This document shows, one piece after another, positions 24,373-31,710 of a DNA stretch of 64,000 nucleotides (within the stretch, counting starts at the first letter, position 1; each line of letters starts with the position of its first letter). Both the position numbers and the translations under genes were made by a program. This DNA is from Roseateles depolymerans (GTDB taxonomy: Bacteria; Pseudomonadota; Gammaproteobacteria; Burkholderiales; Burkholderiaceae_C): NCBI GenBank assembly GCA_003241055.1, contig QFOD01000017.1, positions 1 to 64,000 of the forward strand, written 5' to 3'. The notes under the pieces are model-generated. The model saw only the letters and a list, made by a program, of their open reading frames with translations, had not been told where the DNA came from and made no database searches.

Positions 24373-26223
24373 ATGGCCAACTTGAAGATTGTATTCACCC
24401 CACTCCCCGAGGAGATTGGCCAGCCGTATCTCATTGGAAGCCTTATTCTCGATATGAGAGAACGGCTGGGGAAATGGGCTTTTTTGGACCTGTCCGGCCG
24501 GACGCCGTTCCACGATTTGGCCTGCGACTTAATTGCTTCACTTGGACGCCATGCGCTCCTCAACGTAAAAAGCGGCTTCACCTTCAGAAACTACATTTCG
24601 GCAATTACAAGAGTGTTTGAATTTGGGGTGAAGGAGGGTTTACCAAGAAACGTGAGTCTCGTTGATTTCGATACCGAACTCATTTTGAAGTTTAGGAAGC
24701 ACATAAAGGAGCGTTTGGAGTCACAGAAGAATGCGACGTACAGACGACTTTACGGAAACTTTGATCGACTACTCCAAGCGGCGCGTGCTATTGGTCGCTT
24801 TGAGCCAACAACGAGAGTTCCGCGTAATTTTCGGCACGTCGATGACTCAACTATTAGTCAGCCCTACACCTTCTCCGAGCAACTGGATTTAGAGGAGGCG
24901 TGTCGGCGTTGTATAGACGAGCTGCATGCCCGCTTGCAACGCGGTAGGGAGCTGCTTGCCATCGGCTCCAACCCGAGAGGAGTTCGGAACGGGAGTGGCC
25001 GCAAACCAGAAGAATTGGCCTGGAATAAACTGGAAAATCTCATTTGGTATGCGACCCATATTCATGGGGAACTTCCACTTCAACGGCCCGCATTGAAAAA
25101 GCTAAAAGACTACTCGTATCTCAACGCGATACTTGGGGTCTACAAGGGAGTCTATCGGTACTGGGACGTACATGCGCACCGCTACGCATTAACCGAGGAC
25201 TTGATTCCATTTTTCATCCTGCTGGCAAAGCGAACGGGCCGAAATGAATCATCAATCCTAACGTTGAAGCGGGATTGCCTTCGCGAGATCGACGGGAAAT
25301 TTTATTTGATATATAGAAAGCTTCGGTCAGGGGACAGGGAATTCAGAAAACTTATTAAGGACGATGGTCCGTACTCTGCAGTAAACCTGATCCGACAACT
25401 GCTTGAGTTGACCGCACCGTTTGCAAAACATGCACCCGAAGCGGAGCGTGATTTCTTGTTTCTGGGGATGACTATTTTTACGAGGAGCCCGACGCCGATG
25501 GTGAGGGCGATAGACCCTAGCAATTTCAAAGACCAAATGAACCGAGAAGGTGGATGGTGCGAGAGAAACAAGTTGGAGGACGCCTCCGGGAAGAGATTTA
25601 GAATCTCATCTGTGCGGTTGCGTGTTACCTATCTTAGTCGCCAGTACATTCAACACGGTCAGCTCTCGAAAGTGTCTACCGATGCAGTCCACTCGATAGC
25701 GCAAACTACAGTTGGGTACGTTGCGAATGCCTCGACAAAGCATATTCACGATCAAACGCTCAGGGACGGTATCAACGAAGCAATAGCTGTTGCGAAACGG
25801 CCGACCGTCTTGCCAACCAATGATCCGGTTGCGGGTTCAAACGAGTTGAACATTCCAGTTGAAAAAGTGCGCGCAATCCTAAAAGGTGAAATGGACGTCC
25901 TGTTCAACGCCTGCAAGGATGTCCTGAATAGACCGGGAGGCACCCCGAACACATTCTGTGGCAAGCCATGGGAGTGCTTTGGTTGCGGGAACACAGTAAT
26001 TACCCGCCATGTGCTCCCCCGCGTCTTCGCATTTCTAAATCACGCGGAAAGCATGAAAGCTGAGATTGGCACGCTCGAATGGAAGAGCATGTTTTCGCGG
26101 GCCGTTGATTTGATCCGCACGGACGTTCTGCCACGCTTCTCCGAGAGCGTGCTCGAAACTGCCAGGCGCCGAGCGACCGCTCAGCGGTACTACATTCCCA
26201 TTGAACTGAAAGGCAACTCATGA
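24373..26223 (+). CDS. Tyrosine recombinase 2 of the trio (TnpB-like, 616 aa)
   Basis: A 616-residue protein started at ATG 24373, right after the first recombinase stop. It is much larger than common integrases but close to Tn554 TnpB. Despite low similarity, the catalytic set can be placed: R290 (TGRNESSIL), K316 (YRKLRSG), R415 or R417 (SSVRLRVTYLS), H440 (VHSIAQ) and Y449 (TTVGYVA) nine residues later. The C-terminal part has a Cys cluster, FCGKPWECFGCGN, which may be a zinc site. Codons are distinctly AT-richer than in the chromosome genes. The stop overlaps the next start (ATGA). Confidence 0.8.
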   Translation: MANLKIVFTPLPEEIGQPYLIGSLILDMRERLGKWAFLDLSGRTPFHDLACDLIASLGRHALLNVKSGFTFRNYISAITRVFEFGVKEGLPRNVSLVDFDTELILKFRKHIKERLESQKNATYRRLYGNFDRLLQAARAIGRFEPTTRVPRNFRHVDDSTISQPYTFSEQLDLEEACRRCIDELHARLQRGRELLAIGSNPRGVRNGSGRKPEELAWNKLENLIWYATHIHGELPLQRPALKKLKDYSYLNAILGVYKGVYRYWDVHAHRYALTEDLIPFFILLAKRTGRNESSILTLKRDCLREIDGKFYLIYRKLRSGDREFRKLIKDDGPYSAVNLIRQLLELTAPFAKHAPEAERDFLFLGMTIFTRSPTPMVRAIDPSNFKDQMNREGGWCERNKLEDASGKRFRISSVRLRVTYLSRQYIQHGQLSKVSTDAVHSIAQTTVGYVANASTKHIHDQTLRDGINEAIAVAKRPTVLPTNDPVAGSNELNIPVEKVRAILKGEMDVLFNACKDVLNRPGGTPNTFCGKPWECFGCGNTVITRHVLPRVFAFLNHAESMKAEIGTLEWKSMFSRAVDLIRTDVLPRFSESVLETARRRATAQRYYIPIELKGNS

Positions 26224-28112
26224 GTCGACGTGCGCGAGCCAGGGCGCCGTCCGCTGACGGCAGGTTAGACCCAAGCTCAAAGGTTGGACCGGAAGAGGCC
26301 GTGTCGCCAGACTCGATTTTCTCTCACGGCGTCTGGAAGATGAAGAAGCTGGTCACTACCCCAGGAGTGCCCGGGAGTCAGGAGCTACATCTGGACAGAA
26401 TTCCCGGGTTTCCAGGCGGTTTTGCGCTGGGAATCGCGGAGTACGCCTACGCAAGGATGAACGTACCTCTAATTGACGAGGACCACGAGGTCGAGTGGTT
26501 GACAGTCCAGAATGAAGTCAACTCAATAATGACATTTGTCAAGTTCTTTGATTCGCTGGGAAAGAAGAACTTTTCGCGAATCACAAAGAACGACTGGGTC
26601 AAATTTCTGAAGCACATGCGGCTTGGAAAGGGAAAGAAGCGTAGCTCCGAGCGAATTGCCACTATCGTGAGAGCCGCCTATCGGCTTTGGCGCTATGGCG
26701 AGCGACTCACATGCCCGCTGCCGGCGATCCCGTTCGGCATGTCGATGGAGAAATTACTCCCGACCGGCGCAGCTAAGCGAGGGGAGAATAAGACGCCATG
26801 CATTCCCGACAACATCTTCGCACCGCTCATGGCCAGCGCATTCTGCTATACGCAAGAGTGGGCGCCTCACATTATTCAAGCTTGGCTTGCCGTGATGGCC
26901 AGTTGGGAGAGGATTTCCAAAAGGAATATCTCAAATTCTACAAAGGACAAAGCGCTCGCATCGGCTGTTCGCAGAATCCTTCGGGATACGCCTTCTTTTT
27001 GGAGGCTCATGCAATGGACTTCCTTGGAAGAGTTGCTCGCAGAAGTTTATAACCTTCGCAACGCTGCTATGTTGGTGACCCTGGCGTTTTCCGGGGTGAG
27101 GGTGTCCGAGCTTCTGTCAATCTTTGCACATTGCTGTGTAGAGGATCAACTCCCTTCCGGCGAGAAGGTCTGGTATTTGAATACGGTTCTGCACAAACAC
27201 CGCGCAGGTGGAAAACGTGATACCTGGGTTATTGTTCAAGAAGTGGTTGAAGCAATCAAAATTCTGGAGCAACTGACTCAATTTATTCGTGCAGCCACAA
27301 AAAAGGATGGCTTGTTGCTTACTAACGGCCACGCTCCTTTTTCTGTCAATTCCGACTCGGGGAGCTTTGAGTGGAAGCCATATACCTCGGCGTCAATCAT
27401 TTATCAGATCAATGCCTTTGTAGACCATTGCTCTATTTTCTTGGGGCGCGACATTCCATTACATGAGACGCGCGCTGGAAAATTAGTTAAGTGGCGATTC
27501 AATGCACGCCAGTTTAGGCGAACACTCGCTCGACACATCGCTCGAAGGCCCTTTGGAATAATTGCCGGCATGCTGCAATATAAGCATATCAGCGTGGCCA
27601 CGTTTGAGGGCTATGCCGGAAATGACCCCGAATGGAATAAGCTATTAGATGAAGAGCAAGAGCTATTCGATGTGGACATCCTGGGCGAAATCGCGCTTGA
27701 CATCGCGGCTGGCGAAATCGCGGGCGGTCTCGGCAAAGAGTTGGCGGCAGAATTTGAGATGGAATTTGAGGGCCAAGCCGTGGATGCAAGCGCATCGCAG
27801 ATCGCCAAGTGGCTCGAAAGTGGCTCGCAGAATATCCATGTCGGCAAATTCAATCTATGCCTATTCCGTCCGGAAAAAGCTCTGTGCACAGGAAAGCGCC
27901 CAGACGCGGATGTGCCGGCGCTTAATGCTTGTGATCCTGGGATTTGTTCTAACTCTTGTGTTCGTAAGGAGCACCTCCCCATTTGGCAGGGACAGCTCGA
28001 ACAGACCATTGAGTTCGTAGCGTTGTCAAGGCGCAATAAGATTCAGCGAGAAGTATTGAATCTAGAGGCTGAGCGCATCCGAGACATTATGAAGATGGCC
28101 AAGGATCGTTGA
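26220..28112 (+). CDS. Tyrosine recombinase 3 of the trio (630 aa)
   Basis: A 630-residue protein whose catalytic domain shows R294 (SGVRVSELL), K326 (LHKHRAG), R433 (RQFRRTLA), H456 (YKHIS) and Y465 (FEGYAG), with the His-to-Tyr distance of nine typical of the family. The first His of the HxxR box appears to be replaced by Arg (R430). The C-terminus has a cysteine-rich segment (CLFRPEKALC, ACDPGICSNSC, about 570-600) similar to that at the end of recombinase 2. It overlaps recombinase 2 by 4 bp and the TnpC-like gene by 1 bp, so the four proteins are made together. Confidence 0.85.
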   Translation: MSRRARARAPSADGRLDPSSKVGPEEAVSPDSIFSHGVWKMKKLVTTPGVPGSQELHLDRIPGFPGGFALGIAEYAYARMNVPLIDEDHEVEWLTVQNEVNSIMTFVKFFDSLGKKNFSRITKNDWVKFLKHMRLGKGKKRSSERIATIVRAAYRLWRYGERLTCPLPAIPFGMSMEKLLPTGAAKRGENKTPCIPDNIFAPLMASAFCYTQEWAPHIIQAWLAVMASWERISKRNISNSTKDKALASAVRRILRDTPSFWRLMQWTSLEELLAEVYNLRNAAMLVTLAFSGVRVSELLSIFAHCCVEDQLPSGEKVWYLNTVLHKHRAGGKRDTWVIVQEVVEAIKILEQLTQFIRAATKKDGLLLTNGHAPFSVNSDSGSFEWKPYTSASIIYQINAFVDHCSIFLGRDIPLHETRAGKLVKWRFNARQFRRTLARHIARRPFGIIAGMLQYKHISVATFEGYAGNDPEWNKLLDEEQELFDVDILGEIALDIAAGEIAGGLGKELAAEFEMEFEGQAVDASASQIAKWLESGSQNIHVGKFNLCLFRPEKALCTGKRPDADVPALNACDPGICSNSCVRKEHLPIWQGQLEQTIEFVALSRRNKIQREVLNLEAERIRDIMKMAKDR

Positions 28113-28546
28113 TGTCAGAGAATTACAAGAAGATTTCCCGCACAATTGCTGCTCTAGCGGCTTCGGCGCAGAATTTAACGCCTGCGACTGGCGATGTTGC
28201 GGAGATGGTCGCAAAGAAGGCAAAGGTGTCGCGCGCCACCCTTTATAGGCATCTCGGAAAATATCCTGATTTGCAAACATCTTATGACTCGCTCAAGGGG
28301 TCCACGCCGAGAGTGTCGCGAGGCGATAGCCTTAATGTCGCGAACTCCGACGACGCGCTCGAAGCGATTGAAAATTTGAAGAAAGAAGTCGCCGCCTTAA
28401 AACAGGAGCGGGACGAAATTTCTCAGACGAAGAATGCGCAAATTATTCTCTTGTGGAATGAGTGCAAGCGCCTGCGCGAACAAATCAACGATCCCGGCGA
28501 AGATTGTAGCGATAATGTCGTCCAGATGCCCAAGATACGAGAATAG
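28112..28546 (+). CDS. TnpC-like small accessory protein of the recombinase module
   Basis: A 144-residue protein. Residues about 1-55 form a helix-turn-helix (VAEMVAKKAKVSRATLYRHL) and about 85-125 a coiled coil (AIENLKKEVAALKQERDEIS, NECKRLREQI). The order HTH plus coiled coil and its place as last gene after the recombinases match TnpC of Tn554-type elements (also called DUF6262), which helps orient or stimulate transposition. ATG 28112 overlaps the stop of recombinase 3 (TGATG). Confidence 0.8.
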   Translation: MSENYKKISRTIAALAASAQNLTPATGDVAEMVAKKAKVSRATLYRHLGKYPDLQTSYDSLKGSTPRVSRGDSLNVANSDDALEAIENLKKEVAALKQERDEISQTKNAQIILLWNECKRLREQINDPGEDCSDNVVQMPKIRE

Positions 28547-28577
28547 ACTGGGCTGTACCGATTTTATGGAGTGTGCC

Positions 28578-29039
28578 ATGTTCCGAAGAATTGAAGCAAA
28601 AGTTGTGAATCCCCTGCTCGGTACTTCCGTGCCTGCACCTACTTACGCGACGGACGGCTCGGCGGCAATCGACTTGCGCGCCTGCATCCCAGATGCAATT
28701 GAGCTTGCTCCAGGCGCCCGCACGTTGGTGAAGACCGGCCTTGCGATCAATATGATGGACCCGGGCCTGGTCGCAATCGTTGCGTCTCGGTCTGGTTTGT
28801 CCTTGAAGCACGGAGTCCGTGTCGCGCAAGGTATCGGCGTAGTGGATTCGGACTATCACGGCGAGATTGGCGTCATCCTGGCCAATGACAGCGACGCCAC
28901 CTTCAGGATCGAGCCTGGCGAGCGGATCGCTCAGCTGATGTTCCAGCCTGTGGTCCAGGTTGCGTTCCAGTTCGTGGACACGTTCTCTACCGAGACCTCT
29001 CGCGGCGAAGGTGGCTTCGGAAGCACCGGACGCGCGTAA
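28578..29039 (+). CDS. dut: Complete dUTPase carried by the mobile element
   Basis: A 153-residue trimeric dUTP diphosphatase (dUTP to dUMP and pyrophosphate). All five family motifs are present: I (DGSAAIDLRAC), II (ASRSGLSLKHGV), III (GVVDSDYHGEIGV with the catalytic Asp), IV (PGERIAQL) and V (RGEGGFGSTG). It lies 31 bp after the TnpC-like gene on the same strand and 505 bp before the element boundary. The resident dut, on the opposite strand, is cut at that boundary. The two proteins differ at many shared positions (KHGVRV versus KHGIVL), so this is not a recent duplicate. It probably supplies the dUTPase that insertion removed. Confidence 0.96.
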   Translation: MFRRIEAKVVNPLLGTSVPAPTYATDGSAAIDLRACIPDAIELAPGARTLVKTGLAINMMDPGLVAIVASRSGLSLKHGVRVAQGIGVVDSDYHGEIGVILANDSDATFRIEPGERIAQLMFQPVVQVAFQFVDTFSTETSRGEGGFGSTGRA

Positions 29040-29544
29040 AGCGGCCTCACGCAAGGGCGTCCGCCGGGATGGTGTGGCGCCCTCGCCTCGGGCTTCCTAG
29101 GGCCTTGTGAGCGGGCTATGGGCTGCCACAGGCCCTGCCAAGCGCATCTGAACGCCTCCTCGCCCAGCCATCTAGCTCAGGATCGTCGCCACGGGGGCAT
29201 TGGAGCCCTGGTGGGCTACGGCCCGAAGGATGCACCGTTGCCTCGGTCACTCGCGCGTGGAATTCGCAGAGCAGCCGCTCAGAGCCTGTTGGCAGCTTAG
29301 GGAGTGCGAAGAGAGCGGCCTAGGCTAGTTCTGTGAATGCCGCCCCTGCCGCCTCAGGCGGGCACAGGGGAACTGTCGGATCGCACCGAGACTGGTTGGC
29401 CGGGAGGGGGGCGCTGCGCGCCCCCAGGAACAAAAGCAAAACCTCAGCAAGGGAAACCTGCTCGCCGGTGCTCGAGGTAAGCAGCGCTGCCTGGTTCAGA
29501 GGTTCAGTGAGACAAACCTGAGACTGTTTGATTCCTGCGCATAA
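29040..29544. other. Non-coding right end of the mobile element
   Basis: About 505 bp between the element's dut and the break in resident dut. I see no convincing gene. It holds two strong hairpins: 29343-29370 (CCCCTG-CCGCC-TCA-GGCGG-GCA-CAGGGG) and 29407-29425 (GGGGGCGC-TGC-GCGCCCCC). Near the end are repeated AAACCT motifs and a GGTTCAG tandem (29493-29507). This is the kind of sequence where recombinase binding sites would be expected. The last bases of the element are about TTCCTGCGCATAAC. Confidence 0.6.
29439..29520 (+). repeat. Short direct repeats (AAACCT) near the element's right end
   Basis: AAACCTCAG (from 29439), AAACCTGCT (from 29454) and AAACCTGAG (from 29514) are three similar direct repeats within 82 bp of each other and within 106 bp of the junction. 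A tandem GGTTCAGAGGTTCAG lies between the second and third. They may be binding sites for the recombinases or the TnpC-like protein; this is inference. Confidence 0.45.
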
Positions 29545-29794
29545 CCACCAGATTGCCCAGCACGATGCCGTGCTTGTGACCCAGGCCGGAGCGCGGCAGG
29601 ATGATGGCGGCAAGCCCTGGATCCGCGATGTGGATGGCCAGGCCGGTGGGAATCAGCGTGGTCTGGCCCGGGGCCAGCGTGATGGAGGCGTCCAGGCAGG
29701 CGCGCAGGTCCAGGCCGGCACTGCCGGGCGTGGCATAGGCGGGAATCTGCTCGGCCATGCGGGCGTCGAGCACTTGCAGGTCTATGGAATGCAT
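29545..29794 (-). pseudogene. dut: Resident dut, 5' fragment truncated by the mobile element
   Basis: From ATG 29794 the protein begins MHSIDLQVLDARMAEQIPAY and has dUTPase motif I (PGSAGLDLRAC) and motif II (LPRSGLGHKHGIVLGN). Homology stops after GNLV; motifs III, IV and V are missing and the frame runs through unrelated element sequence to a stop at 29504. The break is at about 29544/29545. The start overlaps the end of coaBC, the normal dfp-dut order of proteobacteria, so this is the original chromosomal gene. It lacks the catalytic Asp motif III and should be inactive. The 3' remainder is expected at the left end of the element, outside this window. Confidence 0.93.
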
Positions 29795-30999
29795 CAGAGT
29801 CGGGTGGAAAGGTCGCGGATCAGCTCGCGCGCCAGGCTGAGCTTGTCGGCCCGGGGCAATTCGCGTTGACCCTGCTCGTCGATCAGCAGCAGCGCGTTGT
29901 CATCGCGGCCGAAGGTGGCAGGGCCGAGATTGCCTACGATCAGCGGGATGCCCTTGCGGCGGCGCTTGGCCTCGGCATGCTCGGCCAGCTTCTCGCTCTC
30001 GGCCGCAAAGCCCACGCAGAACGGCGGCTGAGGCAGGCGTGCCACGGCGGCCAGGATGTCGGGGTTCTCGGCCATCGCAATCGTCGGCGCGGTCACCGCA
30101 CCCTCGGCCTTCTTGAGCTTGTGCTCGTGCACCTCGGCCGGCCGCCAGTCGGCCACGGCGGCGGTGGCGATGAACACGTCCTGCTGCGGGGCCAGCGGCA
30201 GCACCGCGTCGTACATCTGCTGCGCGGTCTGCACGTCGATGCGGCGCACGCCCGGTGGCGTGGGCAGGTGCACCGGGCCGGCCACCAGCGTGACCGCAGC
30301 ACCCGACTCGGCCGCAGCCTGGGCAATGGCAAAACCCATCTTGCCGCTGGAATGGTTGGTGACGCCACGCACCGGATCGATGGGCTCGAAGGTGGGGCCC
30401 GCCGTCACCAGCAGCGCGCGGCCGCGCAGTGGCTTGGGCGCCAGGAAAAGCAGCAGCTCGTCGAAGATCTGCTGCGCCTCCAGCATGCGGCCGTCACCGA
30501 TCTCGCCACAGGCCTGGTCGCCCGCCGCGGGGCCTAGCACGGTGGCGCCGTCGGCCTTGAGTTGCGCCACATTGCGCTGCGTGGCCGGGTGGGCCCACAT
30601 CTCGCGGTTCATCGCGGGCACCACCAGCAGCGGGCATTCGTCGATGCGGCGGGCCAGCGCGGTCAGCGCGATCAGCTCGTCGGCCCGGCCCTGGGCCAGC
30701 GCGGCCATCATGTCGGCGCTGGCCGGCGCCACCAGCATCGCATCGGCCTCGCGGCTGAGGTTGATGTGGGGCATGTGGTTGGGCTGGCGGGCATCCCACT
30801 GGGTCAGCACCACCTCGCGGCCCGACAGCGCCTGCATGGTCACCGGCGTGATGAACTGCTGCGCAGCCTCGCTCATCATCACCTGCACGCTCGCGCCGGC
30901 CTTCACCAGAAGGCGGGTCAGCTCGGCGATCTTGTAGCCAGCGATGCCGCCGCTCATCGCCAGCAGGATGTGCTTGCCGTGCAGGGGATTGCTCATCAA
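29794..30999 (-). CDS. coaBC: CoaBC: phosphopantothenoylcysteine decarboxylase/phosphopantothenate-cysteine ligase
   Basis: A 401-residue bifunctional enzyme of coenzyme A synthesis. The N-terminal CoaC flavoprotein half has GKHILLAMSGGIAGYK and the PAMNREMW substrate-clamp region (about residue 155). The CoaB half has VTAGPTFEPIDPVRGVTNHSSGKMG and, near the end, AESEKLAEHAEAKRRRKG. Length is normal. It lies directly before dut on the same strand (stop and start overlap), and trmB precedes it with a 4-bp overlap. This gene marks the intact chromosome side of the insertion. Confidence 0.96.
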   Translation of the reverse strand: MMSNPLHGKHILLAMSGGIAGYKIAELTRLLVKAGASVQVMMSEAAQQFITPVTMQALSGREVVLTQWDARQPNHMPHINLSREADAMLVAPASADMMAALAQGRADELIALTALARRIDECPLLVVPAMNREMWAHPATQRNVAQLKADGATVLGPAAGDQACGEIGDGRMLEAQQIFDELLLFLAPKPLRGRALLVTAGPTFEPIDPVRGVTNHSSGKMGFAIAQAAAESGAAVTLVAGPVHLPTPPGVRRIDVQTAQQMYDAVLPLAPQQDVFIATAAVADWRPAEVHEHKLKKAEGAVTAPTIAMAENPDILAAVARLPQPPFCVGFAAESEKLAEHAEAKRRRKGIPLIVGNLGPATFGRDDNALLLIDEQGQRELPRADKLSLARELIRDLSTRL

Positions 31000-31709
31000 C
31001 GTTTCCTGAACACCAGGTCCCAGACGCCGTGCCCCAGCCGCAGGCCGCGCGCCTCGAACTTGGTCAGCGGCCGGTAGACGGGCTTGTCAGCATAGCCGGC
31101 CGCCGTGTTCTGCAACTGCGGCTCGGCGGCCAGCACCTCCAGCATCTGCTCGGCATAGGGCTGCCAGTCGGTCGCGCAATGCAGATAGCCGCCCGGGGCC
31201 AGGTGTTGCACCAGCTTGGCGACGAACTCGGGCTGGATCAGCCGGCGCTTGTTGTGGCGCTTCTTGTGCCAGGGGTCGGGGAAGAAGATGTGCACGCCGG
31301 CCAGCTGGGCCGGGCCGATCATGTCGCGCAGCACCTCCACCGCGTCGTGCTGCACGATGCGGATGTTGCCGATCTGCTTCTCATCGACGAGCTTGAGCAG
31401 CGCGCCCACGCCGGGCTCGTGCACCTCGCAGCCGATGAAGTCGTGATCGGGCAGGGTCTGCGCGATCTCGGCGGTGGCGCCGCCCATGCCGAAGCCGATC
31501 TCCAGCACCACGGGCGCCGTGCGGCCGAAGGTGGCGGCCAGGTCCAGGCGCTCGGGCTTGTAGGGCAGCACGAACTTCGGGCCCAGCTCGGCCAGCGCCT
31601 TGATCTGGCCCGTGCCCATGCGGCCGGCGCGCGTGACGAAACTCTTGATCGCACGGCGCGGCGCTTCGGCCGGCGGCGCGCCCTCGGGCAGATCCTTGTC
31701 CTCGGCCAT
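30996..31709 (-). CDS. trmB: tRNA (guanine-N7)-methyltransferase TrmB
   Basis: A 237-residue SAM-dependent enzyme that makes m7G46 in tRNA. ATG 31709 is chosen because it starts MAEDKDLPEGAP and sits directly after deoA; the open frame upstream is only antisense-like sequence. The SAM-binding motif VLEIGFGMGGAT and the signature FFPDPWHKKRHNKRRL are present, as is LTKFEARGLRLGHGV at the C-terminus. It overlaps coaBC by 4 bp. Confidence 0.95.
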   Translation of the reverse strand: MAEDKDLPEGAPPAEAPRRAIKSFVTRAGRMGTGQIKALAELGPKFVLPYKPERLDLAATFGRTAPVVLEIGFGMGGATAEIAQTLPDHDFIGCEVHEPGVGALLKLVDEKQIGNIRIVQHDAVEVLRDMIGPAQLAGVHIFFPDPWHKKRHNKRRLIQPEFVAKLVQHLAPGGYLHCATDWQPYAEQMLEVLAAEPQLQNTAAGYADKPVYRPLTKFEARGLRLGHGVWDLVFRKR

Positions 31710-31710
31710 G

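Larger units (their letters stand above)
1..29544 (+). mobile_element. Right-hand portion of a copper-resistance mobile element inserted in dut
   Basis: The stretch carries copper-resistance cargo (96-19430), accessory genes (19659-21851) and a tyrosine-recombinase module (22462-28546) followed by a dUTPase gene. It ends where the resident dut gene is interrupted, at about 29544/29545. The left end lies outside the window, because no 3' remainder of dut is found anywhere to the left. What is seen directly is the truncated resident dut, the intact second dut and the recombinases next to the junction. That the copper genes belong to the same element is inference from contiguity and composition; the cargo could be a separate nested unit. 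Confidence 0.75.

Noticed and set aside
29118..29300. 60-codon open frame between the element's dut and the junction
   Set aside because: No ribosome site, atypical composition and it lies in a hairpin-rich end region; treated as non-coding.
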